Shown in pieces: positions 1-11,296 of a stretch of DNA of 64,000 bases. The notes below the pieces were generated by a model. That model saw nothing but the letters and a program-made list of their open reading frames with translations. It was not told the DNA's origin and ran no database searches. Position numbers and translations under genes: made by a program. The first letter of the stretch is position 1; the number at the start of each line of letters is the position of its first letter. Origin of the DNA: Nemopilema nomurai. Taxonomy: Eukaryota; Cnidaria; Scyphozoa; Rhizostomeae; Rhizostomatidae. The DNA lies in contig ML133437.1 of the NCBI GenBank assembly GCA_003864495.1, positions 1,798,001 through 1,862,000 on the forward strand. Direction: 5' to 3'.

Positions 1-3000
1 TGCGTGGGAACCCATAGCGATGCATGAGATGGGTGGTAGATTCTGTGGAGGAGATGACAATTTTAATTTCAAGATTGCAAGAAAGGGCCCTGCATTGTCA
101 GTAGTTAGTTGTTTGTATCGCGCATGTTGTGAGAAGAAAACAGTCAGTAAGGAGTGAAGAGTAATTAATAGGCCTAAGACGAGAGCAAAGCATGGCTGAG
201 ACGAGAGCAAAGCTACTTACAACCCAGTTTGGGTCCTTAATTCCACCGATGTAATCTTTGACGAGAGGAAAAACGCAGCCATTTCCATCGCGGAGGAGAA
301 TCAAGGAATCCTGAAGTAAGAAGAAAGGATAAATGTACCTCAAGAAGGGAAAACTGTAATGGGTTTTCAGAGCACAAAGAAGCAATTCAACTTAGGACAC
401 AACGAAATTACATTGTGTGATACCAAAGAAAGAACGGCGAATTGTTAAGAAAATGCAATTGTATCTGACACGAAAGGGCCCAGAGCAATGGTAGCACAAG
501 GGCTCAAAAGATGCCAGACTGTATCACTATAGCACACTTATGACTCAAGCACTTTCAAGGGACAGCGGTGAAGCTGGTGGATGCCGGTTGATGCAAAGAA
601 TGCCAATACCTCGGTATTCGCATTAAATGCAAGCGATGACATCCTGAAAGTGGCCTTAAGGAGTGCGCAATGAAGTGGAAAAGAAGTTGGAGCCCAAGAA
701 ATGATTCTGTTGAGGAGCAACAATGTATCTTACCATTCCTGCACTATACAAGACGGGGGGAGTTTGTGACGATGTGAGTACAGCCGCAGCTTCTGCTGGT
801 ATGTTGCCGCCCGGCTCTATTCTGCCTGTTGCTAAGCTGAACATGGCGTATCTCAAATTCGAAGACGATTTGGTAAGGGCATGAACACCTAGAAGACGAC
901 GCATCAGAATGAGCAGGGGGTACTAACTATTAAAAACCAAATCTATTTACCAACAAAGCAAGTCATTCGCCTAAGGCACTCTCTCTCAACCGCACCATCT
1001 GCGGGTTCCTTTCATTGCCTCCGTCGAGCCGTGAGAGAGATCCTTACACACTGGTCAATTCGAGCATAGCACAAATCCATCTCACTTAATAATTACACAT
1101 TATAGCCAACTCACCATTTGTGTCCAGAGCCATGGACAAAACTTTACAGTTTCCTGGAACTGACAGTTGCTTTGGGGTCCTTTGGAAACATTCGGACATT
1201 TTCGGAGGCGTTGTCCACCTTACAATCTAAAAGTTCCAACAATAAAGAAACTTAGTTCAAGGTAAAAAATTCAGGGAGATACGGTATTTCTGAATTAGAT
1301 GACAAGTATCAAAAACAAGAGCTCAAAAAGAGGATGAGGTTTAAAACACTGTGCCCGTAATTGCCCCTCTCGGCTACATGCAAAGAAAGGAAATGAGAGT
1401 TTAAAGCATCCTGTAGGAAAACCACTAAAAGAACACCACGTCTGGCAGAAAAAGACTTATGGGATTTTATCACGAACATTTCACAGTGCGGTAAGACAAA
1501 TTGGTGACAAAACCCAAGGTTACCAATCACGGAGCAAACATTTAAGCGCTTGCAGGTTATTGAAGGAAGTCCTAAAGCGCAAAGAAATGTTGTTGAAAAT
1601 CCTGCGACAATATATGAACTTACAGGACAATAAAAAACTAATTGACCAACCTGCAATTCATCTTTGCGAACAAGTCGACAGCTTCTTAGCAGAGTGGAAA
1701 TGTCTGCCCCATCCGAAGACTGAGTGTCTTGCTCTGAGAAATTCACCAGTGCGTATGCACCATCCACCTTAGAAGACGAAACAAACTGGGCGTCATACAA
1801 GGCTGGCGCGCTTTGGAAACTAAATGCACAGTTGAGTGGTAGGTTGGAAATTGTATCTGACACGGAGAACCCAGAGCAATGGTAGCACAAGGGCTCAAAA
1901 GATGCCAGACTGTATCACTATAGCACACTTATGACTCAAGCACTTTCAAGGGACAGCGGTGAAGCTGGTGGATGCCGGGTGATGCAAAGAATGCCAATAC
2001 CTCGGTATTCGCATTAATTGCAAGCGATGACATCCTGAAAGTGGCCTTAAGGAGTGCGCAAAGGAACAACTACCAAACATTTAATACGATTTCAAGTAAA
2101 ATTAAGCTGAGGGCATGGTATAAAAACAATTGTCTGCTTTGATGTCAAAGTTGGATTGTTTTAGGTTGGATGAAGACTACAATGATCAATCAACAGAAGA
2201 TCAGTGTTTCAAGTAAAAGCAAATGACTTGTCCCTAAAAGCAAGTGTCGATATACCAAGCCACGTTGCGGTTCTCATTTTAACAGAACACTGACCTTCAA
2301 CACTTTTCCAACGGTGACATTTCGCACGTCCTCTACAAATATGACATCTTTCAGATTCCATTGCTCTTCTTTTGTCTCTTCGAAAATGTCATCATAATCA
2401 TCAAAGCGCTTTCTCTCTGTTAGGAAAACAAGAAGCAATTGTTGAAAGTGATGCTAATTGAAAATGCGTTAGTTGATTTATTTAATTCGTTTGTTCAATT
2501 TAACATTCAAAGCTAGAATAGTGCTTTTCTGGTCAAAAATGTAACAGAGGCACGCAAATCTCAGGGTAAAATCTGTATCTCTTTTTCAACGGGCAAACTA
2601 CGGCAGGTCTTACTTTTTGACGATTCGTTCGTTTTGCTTTGACCGCTGACCACTTCGTTTGACGCCGCCTGCTCAGTTCTGTTGGCCTTCTTATTCTTCA
2701 TCAGTTCGAAGCTGCACTTCTCTGTGATGGTCCACGCTTGTTCCAGAAGTTCGCCAACTTTCGGTTCCCCGTTCACAGTAGTGAAACCAACTGCGCCGGG
2801 GTAGTACAGTGGGCAGCTGCGGAGGCACACCTGGTATGGAAACAACGATACAGCGGTTAACAGCCGTGTTGGAGACAGACAATGCGATCTGGCGCAAAGG
2901 AGGGTCAAATGAGATTGAAACGAGGCTTGTACATGGAGAGAATGAGGCTGAGACAAACCGATAATGATGACGATGTGGGATGCCTGAATCTGAGACGCAT

Positions 3001-6000
3001 GATAAACAAATAGAGAGGGAGAGAGGGTGCCTCAGAACTTCGTTTATAAACGCCTTTCATTCGTCTATCATTCAACATAGGTATGGCTATTTCAGCCTCG
3101 CTAGCAAAGAGGCCTAACCTGAGTTCCAGCTTGAATCAACGAGCTGCCACTTATGGCACTTTTCTTGGCCTTCTGCTTCACTTTATCCATCAACTTTCTT
3201 CGCTGCTCAAACGGGAAAACTCCCCTGAAGACAAAAGCATCATTTCAGCTACAGCACGAGAGAAAACGTTTGTTAAAAGAAGGGACTCCGTAAGATAGCT
3301 GTGTGCTCATTCTATAAGGAAGTTCCATTTCTAAGGAACCCCCTCTCAAACGAGGGCAGCGTGTATCTTGCATGCTTCAGGAAGAGGTAACACGTATTCA
3401 AACATGGCCTCTGCGATTGCATGCAAAACTTGAGAGAGTGGAATGGAGTGGTTGCAGGAACATTTTATGGCAAATTAACTGTCTTACCCTGAAAGCGATC
3501 AACTCTAGAAAGATTCATTTATTTAAATCGAATCCAGGCCCTGATTAAATTTCTTGATAGCAGTTAATAACTTGGTATTAGTCTGCCCAATCAAAAGGTC
3601 AATCTTTATCGGGAATCAAGCAAGCATTGGCCTGCCATATCATCTCGGGTCAAAGTTTAGAAAAAAGGTCAGATGTCAACTCACCACCAAAACAAAGATC
3701 CGTTTGCCAATTGCACACAAGTATATAAATCACAAACATGCAATCCAACAACGGCTTGGCCTTTGAACTCTGCGAACTGTTGCACTGGATGCTCAAGCTT
3801 GTACGCCACGGCGCTCAGGGTTTCATCCAGCCACGTGGCAATCTAAGAAAATACCCATCGATGTTACAAATTGCATTAGAAGGACCTTACAGACTGGGGT
3901 CTGGCTTACGTCCTTGGTATGAAGCAGACTTGTCAGTGAATCGTATGACTCTAGCTGAGAAAATGTTTGATAAATGGTGAACGGAAGACAGATTTACAGA
4001 GTAGTTTGTACCTGGCTTCAGCAAAACCCAGTGCAATAATGATGCAAGAGCCCGAAATTGCCAGAATGTTTCACTATAGCACACCCCGTACAAGCCGCAT
4101 TGGCATTAGAGAACAATGCGATCTCATCGGTAGCGATGTGCGTGAGTTCAAAATGACAGCCATACGGCCCAATGAAAGCAAAAGGCCCTCCCTTGCCCTT
4201 ATATAGTTTGAAGACCTTGAACGACGCTCCAAGGCATTAACTATCCCCTTAGAGCTAACAACAACAACAACAACAACAGCAACAACAACAACAACAGCTC
4301 TTTACCTTTCCCGACTCGGTCAAGACACTCGCCCTGATGTTGCGAGCATCGAGAGAGACGACCCTCTCGTCCTTCAGCTTCATGTCGCCTGCTCTGCTGT
4401 GGGAGTGCTGACCGCGAGTGACGGCTGCCGGCGCTGCCTCGTTCCACTTCCACTGATGCAGCCTCCCGTCCATGCTGACAGCGATCAACTCCGAATGCAA
4501 GGCCGCGATCTGAGAGAACTTCAATTGCGAACCGTCCTGTTTGCAAGCAAAAGCAACCATCAGGTGACTGGGTCCTAAGCTACATTGATAAGCTACATTA
4601 TCAGATCTAATTCCATTCTCCTAGACAATTGAAGGGTTTCAAAGTGATAATATTCAATACATAGAGCAGGCATGCAACAATAAACAGTTATTTGAAAGAG
4701 GGTACGAGTGCAGAGTAATTGGTTTGGCCCCCACCTCGTCGTCCCGTGACGCCCAGAATTCCAAGTCATTGACCACGTGCACGGCGTCGCTCGAGTTGGC
4801 CCCCTTGCCTTTCGGGCCGGCCTTGCTCTTCCCTGCCTTTCCCGCGCCCTGGTCGATGCTCAACAGGTCCATGTAGTACTTCTCGCACTGGCGAACTGTT
4901 CCGCTCATGTCCCGCTCTCTCTCCCCATCTCGACTATTTCTGTGTAGAAGACAAACGATGAAATCCTCCATCGCGCAAACCAGGCAATCAAAAAGCATTC
5001 GTGGTGAGCAATGTGAAAAAGCTTGACAAAATAACAGTGATGATTCGGAACCTAAAATCAATTCCAAGAAGGAACGCCCCTTAACAACTAACCCTGGTCA
5101 GTGGTCACGTGCAAGGAGCAAAACAGGTGAACAACGAGAGGAAAACACCTACGATGCATGGCATGGCCACTCTCAAAAGGACAGCAAAACAGTTGCAGGG
5201 GCAGCGAAGTCCATTAGTTGGTCTAAAGTGCATGGAAACACTGGTACATTTTCACATGATAAACGTATTTAGTGCTATAAGCCACCGTTCTCTTTCCGCA
5301 AACTACTTTGTGTCTGACACAATCATATGCTTAGAGAGGTTTATTAGCTTCATCATAGTCAAAAGTCAATTATTGCTGACTAGACATTCACACAGAAAAC
5401 GAGCGAACATTCTTTGAAGGAAGGTTTCGCGTGATACCGAGTCATTAAGAGCCTTGTTCTAAATCTTCAGATATTAATAAAATCTCCAACAATGAACTTT
5501 TAAAAAGAAGGGGGCAATAGGGTACCCATTTGCTTACCCCTCGTTGCTCGCAGATCTCCTGCCAGTTCTTGATACCGGTCTGTTTAGAGACGACCCATAA
5601 ATAATGTCCTCAGGGAACATGGAGTCAGGATCAACGACAAACGAGTTCTCTTCACCATCCAAAATCGAAATCAGTTCATCTAAAATCGAGCAGATATATA
5701 AGTCTTGTTATCAGCACATGGCAACTATGACCAGCAGATTGACCAGAGAAGAAACAACTTTGATTGTCAATATCGCATAATTAGCAGTGACAAGATTGAA
5801 AAATTCAAGAATACTGTTTGTAGAGGGACAACCGCTTTACCAAAGGATCCGATTGAGATACAAAGTCATTTCGAAACACAATTCAATTCAGGTACCAAAT
5901 CAAACAAGGAAAACAAATCAAATTCAATTCCGTTCAATCTAGGCTAGAAATCGAAGCTAACAACTGAACGTTTTTACAAACAACCAAGGGTTCTTTGTAA

Positions 6001-9000
6001 CACATGAATCATCATTGAGATGCTGGTGATACGTACCCCCTGTAATATACGACTCGCCCCCCTCGTCTTGTTCATCAGGATCATCATCGTCCCGGCTCAG
6101 CAAATTGTTAACAGCCAAGTTTACATCGAGGTTCTACAGGAAGATAAAAGGCAACACCAGTTCACTTGCTGCCCATATTTCGATCAAACGCCGTTGTGCA
6201 TGACAGTTTAAACCACACCAAGCTTCGAAAAGCGCGTGTCTATTTGGTCCCAATAGCCCCTTTTGAAATAGTATAAATTTACCGAACGACAAATTAATAT
6301 CAAATAACGTCTTTGAATTGCAAATGAAATGCCAGACTAAATACTAAAATATTGCCAAAGTCACATATGCAACGTTGTGATGCGGGCATGCAGGCTAACT
6401 TGCGCTGATTTCATACAGATTAGGACAGCCAAAAGGCAAACCCTGTAGGCCATAACACATTTCTAAAAAAACACATGCGAACCGTTCTTTGGAGCTCTCT
6501 AATGATTGTGGAGCGTGACTTTCCTTGCAGTACGACCTGGGCCTGTAGAAAGAATTAAAGTTTTCAAACTATCATGGCGGTAGAAGAAAAAGTGGAGCAC
6601 AACCATTCAGGAAAGAAATTGGCAAGAGCAGCATAAGGCTAGATGACGGATTTAGAAGGACACTGAATTTCTTTACCACTGACGTATAATCTCAATGTTG
6701 ATCTATTTAAAGTACTTTGAGAAGAGTATAGGGAACAAGGGATCAAAGTTAAAATGATGTATCTGACACGTAGAGCCCAGAGCAATGGTAGCAATAGGGC
6801 TCAAATGATGCCAGACTGTATCACTGTAGCACACTTATGACTCAAGCACTTTCAAGGGACAGCGGTGAAGCTGGTGGATGCCGGGTGATGCAAAGAATGC
6901 CAATACCTCGGTATTTGCATTAATTGCAAGCGATGACATCCTGAAAGTGGCCTTAAGGAGTGCGCAAAAAATCAACATCAAAGTTACAATATCATGTCAG
7001 AGAAAAATTATTGATTCACTGCTTCATAGCAAAGCGCATCACTAGGCAGCGCAAGACATCAACAACAACGTTACCTGAGCAACTAATTCCTCTGGGACAG
7101 CAGAGGCGGGTATCACGGGCCTACTTCCAATCCAGCTGTTTCCAGACCTGCCGCGCATCGCAGCTCTGACTATCCTGCCCCGCACCCTTATACCCCCAGC
7201 GGATGATGCAGTAGTCCCAGCAATTGTGGACGATGTGCGGTTGGTTGTTGGTGCAGAACTGAGGGTGGCAGGAGACCCCCATCTCCTGAAAATGTGACAA
7301 AGCATGACACAAACACGCAATCATGATACCATGCAAAACCAGGCTCTCAACTCTTTGGATAGAGCTTTGAGACATTGATGCTTCTAAATACATTGCAATA
7401 GGAGGCTGGGTTTAGTTGTCTATTAAAAGACCACCTACCCTAGTTGACCAGAAAGTGTGTTGAATGCCTCTCCTGATATGGTGAAAGGCAGCTCCGCTCT
7501 TGAGGACCTAGCACCTTGGGTAAAATAAAACAGCGCATCAGATTTATATATGTAATCAACGATTATATAGGGTAAATACTCTGAAATCTGCTCACAGACA
7601 ATCTTGAAAAAAGTCTAAACCAAAAAGCTGGATGTTAACATTGCTTTGATTGAAATAACTAAACTGAACTAAACTAGCAGCAACATATATCATGTCATTC
7701 AGAAATTTTTATTCTGAAATGTACCAATTTGTTATTAAACATCTGCTCGCTATTACAAGAAGCTGTACATACCAGAGTGTACAAGGGCAGTTGTGACACC
7801 CCTGCCCGGCCCACTTGATGTATCTTCATCACTAAAGTATAGAAATAATTCATAACAGACCTCAAACTAACAAATCTTAAGTCAATAAGCCAAATCTTAA
7901 GTCAATAAGCCAAAGTCAATAGCTTTCAATTCAAGGTCTGACATGCACAACACCTAAACAGTATATATGCAAAGTCATCTTAAGCTTATATCTCATAAGT
8001 GAAAATGAATAGCTTAAACTATATATGTAAAGACAACATGATAGAACAATTTAGCTGCATAGAATTGAGCCAAAACAATCAAAACAGGTTCAACACTAGT
8101 TTGGGAGACAGAGTTATATTTCAACATCCGCAAAAATGACTAAATTGCAACCAAGCTTCCAATAAAGGAGGAGGAAATGGAGAATAATGGAGAAAGTTTC
8201 TAGGAATTGGAGGAGGGTGAATAAAATATAAAGCTCTATTATGAAAAAGTCCAGGTTGATTGGAAAAATGAATGTGTCAAATGTATATATAGAATACAGT
8301 TTTGCAAGGATAAGTGGGTAACTAACCCTGGGTCCTTGGCTGTCTGGTCAAATTTTTCAGAATTGACTGCATATTGCAGCCTACATACTCTGTGGTCCTA
8401 CAAAAACAATAATTTTCTGATGTTCAAGTCTTCAAGTCCATTAAAACAAACAAATATTAACAATAACTGAGCATTATACAAGGCTTGGGTCAACAAAACC
8501 TGAATATCTAAATATTGTATATATATATGATACTTTAAAAATTTCAAGCTTCTACAGTACGATAATTGAAAAAATGTAAACAGAAACATGTCCTATTAGA
8601 GAAGAGGCACAAATTATCAATTATGCATAGTTATCAATCACTTATTGATCACCATAAATTAAAAAAGGACAAAACAATAGCATATCAGAGCCTGTTATCA
8701 GATTCAACCATAAGTCAAAACATGTTAAGCAAAACAATTCATTATCAGAAATTGTGTTGCTTCAATAGATGTCATGAAGGGCATAACAATACTGAACTAG
8801 AAGACAAAAAGCTGGCTGTTAGTCACACAATTAATCAGTTATCCAGCTTTGGTTTAAAAGGCAAAAAATTGAATGCTATATTGTTTCTTACATCTAAGAG
8901 GAGTGCAACATGATTTGGTCCAATAACACACTGTTTCACTTCATGGTTTCCAAGTTGAGATTTGATGAATGCACTAGGGTGGCAAAAAATTTATTCTTGA

Positions 9001-11296
9001 AACTTTGCATTAGACTTTCCTTAGAGGACAACATAACATGCATAATGGTTTAATATGTGAACAAGTGCTTTGCGGTACAAAATTTCACAATGGCAAAAAG
9101 AGCGGAACTAGTTCTTGCATACTTAAAGCACTTTTTCACCTGCCACTCCTCAGAGTATGCAAACATCGGAAAATAACCAAAACCTGACAAAATAAAGAGC
9201 CAGTTGCAGATCAAAAACACTAGAGGATGACAAGGAGAGAGCATGATTGGTTATAATTGGCCAATCAGCGTTACTTAACACCTGGGGGAAAAGACAAACA
9301 CTTACTGTCTACAAAGAATGGGGTTTTCCATTGAAATATAGAGACTCCAAAACACCTAGGTAAAAAGGCGACCTACCCTAAAATACGACTGAACTTTTTT
9401 ATGAAAATGACAGGAAAATAGTCACTCTCCAGCTCCAAATCGAAAATGACATGTGTGTCGTCAACATGGTGATATAGACCATGGGTTCTTTGGTTTGTTC
9501 AAAAAGATTGTTTTAAGGATTGCATTCCTTCCCATTAAAAGGCTAAGTCTTATAAAAATTTTGTTGCCGATGCGAAGCAGGGTATTAGGTTGCACTACTC
9601 AAAGACTGGAGGAAAAAATAAAACAGCATGCTCCCACAAGCATAACAACCAACAACTCTGTAGAAAGAGACCAGCCACATCAAAATTGCAAAAAATGCAA
9701 TGCTGATCCAGAGTCCAGATTGCACCAAAACATACACTGACTACAATTTTCATATAATTGGGTAAGGTAGGTCGTCTTTTCACCCAGGTGTTTTGGAGTC
9801 TGTCTATATTTAAATGGAAAATCCTATTCTTTGTAGACAGAAAGAGCCTGATTGTTGACTGATTGGCCAATTATAACCAATCATGCTCTCTTCTTGTCAC
9901 CCTCTACTGTTTTTGATCTGCAACTGGCTATTTATTCTGTCATCTTTTGGTTATTTTCCAATGTTTGCATACTCTGAGGATTGTCAGACAAAAAATGAAA
10001 TGTAAGTATGCGAAAAACTTCTTCCGCTTTTTCTTACCATTGAATAGTTAAATACTTCATTTTGCTTGTCCTCACACATGTAAATGTCGTTTTTATTAGT
10101 TCCAAGACTAAAGCAAAACCCAAGCTTGCCAGAAATATTGCAAAACCGTGTAAATACAACAGATTGGCTGAACAAAACATAGCAGCAGGAATTCACATCT
10201 AGTGATAAAGGAAGGTCCTTTAATAAAGATACCACTTTAAGGGTTGCCTGAAATGCTTGCTTTCTTGAATAAATGTGAATGGGGAAACAAGCATATAACA
10301 AACATTTTCTGATGAGATAAAATGCTTGTAGATAAAAGCACAAGCAAAGAAAGATTTTCAACTAAGTCCTTCCTTGACAAAATCTTGTATAAAACAGTCC
10401 ATATCATATTTTTATATATTCAATGTAATTTTTCATTATGTGCAAGCAGAATCCCTTTTCCATAAAATTAGTTTTTGATTTCTTATTGCTAATGCTTGAT
10501 GGATAGATCATCTTGTAGATCAAAGTCATATAAATAGCACATGCTTTGAGCCAAAGTCAAGACCCTAGTTCTTTCAGCGAAGCAGTATTTCTCCAGCTTT
10601 AATTCACTCACCAAACTGTAGGTTGATCTTTCAATTCACTCAGATCTCTTATCCTGAAAGTATGCAAAGATTTTGAAGAAACTATAATCGTGATAGTTCA
10701 CTAAAAGTATAATCATAATTCACTGCATTCAAAAAGGTTCAACCACATTGACCCTTTCGACCAGAAAAACGTGGTCAAATTGGCTAATATCTCTTCTTGT
10801 CGAAAATATGCTGAGACAGGCACTTACAAAAGGATTCTAGGCCACTTTAAACAACTAAAAAACTTATGAAATGGGACAAAAGTCCTTCTACTGCCATCAG
10901 GAAGGATTCGGGTAACCCATTCCTTCTTGGGATAGGTAGGCCAAAATGTTACATGAATAATAAATGCCTTTCGGAGATAAAAATACAAATGGGTGTAAAC
11001 TAAAATAAAGAAAAACTTTGAAATGCGAAGTAAATGACTTCCTTTACAATATAACATATTATATATTCAATCTCATGCGATGTGTGACATATATTTCTTT
11101 CAAAGGTATATACATATAATTATAAATGCCCAGCAAACAACCGTGCTTCGCTTTCAATCACGCCATGCGTTCTAACATCTGGCAGGCTACGTCAACAGCA
11201 TCAAACTGGAAAATCTAAACTTCTACAGACTTACTTATCATGAAATTGTTCAAGAGATGCCTTGGCCGAAAACACTGAAAATAAAATGTTTGACAT
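1..11296 (-). CDS. UBR5: E3 ubiquitin-protein ligase UBR5/hyd homologue, N-terminal part (runs off left edge)
   Basis: UBR5 is a nuclear/cytosolic N-recognin and HECT-type ubiquitin ligase. Exons, 5' to 3': 11296-11235, 10653-10612, 8973-8892, 8397-8327, 7831-7773, 7514-7439, 7285-7075, 6542-6483, 6133-6037, 5679-5538, 4939-4735, 4536-4306, 3842-3685, 3224-3119, 2830-2614, 2416-2295, 1767-1651, 1226-1115, 888-734, 310-221 and 42-1. All junctions keep frame and give 819 codons, collinear with roughly the first 850 of ~2,800 human residues. Visible landmarks are the start MSNILFSV, KQCVIGPNH, a UBA domain from PVIPAS through NLDVNLAVNNLLSRDD, and RCC1/beta-propeller-like blocks FSQIAALHSELIAVS, TWLDETLSAVAYKLEH, PLYYPGAVGF and LRDGNG. 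The UBR box and HECT domain would lie left of the window. Odd points: the donor after the 6542-6483 exon is GTTCGC, and the 4939-4735 exon carries a Gly/Lys/Ala-rich insert. Identification is confident; single exon ends may be off by a few bases. Confidence 0.93.
460..670. repeat. ~210-bp interspersed repeat, copy 1
   Basis: Begins TGTATCTGACAC and ends AAGGAGTGCGCAA. It lies in the UBR5 intron between the 888-734 and 310-221 exons. It is nearly identical to copies at 1852 and 6758, and all copies share one orientation. Internally it has a hairpin with arms around AATACC/GGTATT, and an outer inverted pair CACTTTCA...TGAAAGTG. No clear target-site duplication or known family was recognised. 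Confidence 0.9.
1852..2061. repeat. ~210-bp interspersed repeat, copy 2
   Basis: Same unit as at 460-670, located in the UBR5 intron between the 2416-2295 and 1767-1651 exons. Differences from copy 1 are mostly in about 10 bases after the opening TGTATCTGACACG and at a few single sites. Confidence 0.9.
4007..4150. repeat. Diverged fourth copy of the ~210-bp repeat
   Basis: Shares the order of blocks TTGTA.CTG, ACCCAG.GCAAT, GCCAGA.TGT.TCACTATAGCACA and a terminal AGCGATG with the three fresh copies, but has many substitutions and internal gaps. It lies in the UBR5 intron between the 4536-4306 and 3842-3685 exons, in the same orientation. It suggests the family was active over a long period. 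Confidence 0.55.
4257..4298. repeat. (CAA)n/(CAG) microsatellite beside a UBR5 splice donor
   Basis: About 14 CAA/CAG triplets in the intron, starting about 8 bases past the donor of the 4536-4306 UBR5 exon. On the gene strand it reads as TTG/CTG repeats. Frames reading through it give artificial poly-Cys or poly-Leu tails. Confidence 0.9.
6758..6967. repeat. ~210-bp interspersed repeat, copy 3
   Basis: Third near-identical copy, in the UBR5 intron between the 7285-7075 and 6542-6483 exons. It has a GTAGAG variant after TGTATCTGACAC and is followed by a short A-run (CGCAAAAAATC). The flanks share no similarity with those of copies 1 and 2, so this is dispersal rather than segmental duplication. 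Confidence 0.9.
7871..7910. repeat. 20-bp tandem duplication
   Basis: The 20-base unit starting CAAATCTTAAGTC occurs twice back to back, followed by a partial third CAAAGTCAATA. It is intronic in UBR5. Confidence 0.85.
9055..10085. mobile_element. Foldback/MITE-like element with ~300-bp inverted arms
   Basis: The left arm (about 9055-9382) is the imperfect reverse complement of the right arm (about 9764-10085). Matched landmarks include TCCTCAGAGTATGCAAACAT (9147) with its complement near 9985, GGTTATAATTGGCCAATCAG (9249) with its complement near 9880, and ACTCCAAAACACCT (9344) with its complement near 9790. The ~380-bp middle is unique, AT-rich and has no transposase-like ORF. It sits in UBR5 intron 2, between the 10653-10612 and 8973-8892 exons. 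The outer ends blur into weaker similarity, so borders are approximate and no target duplication was defined. Confidence 0.8.

Noticed and set aside
4255..4560. ORFs ending in poly-Cys or poly-Leu on the minus strand
   Set aside because: The tails are read-through of the CAA/CAG microsatellite past a good splice donor (AAG|GTAAAG); only 4536-4306 is UBR5 exon.
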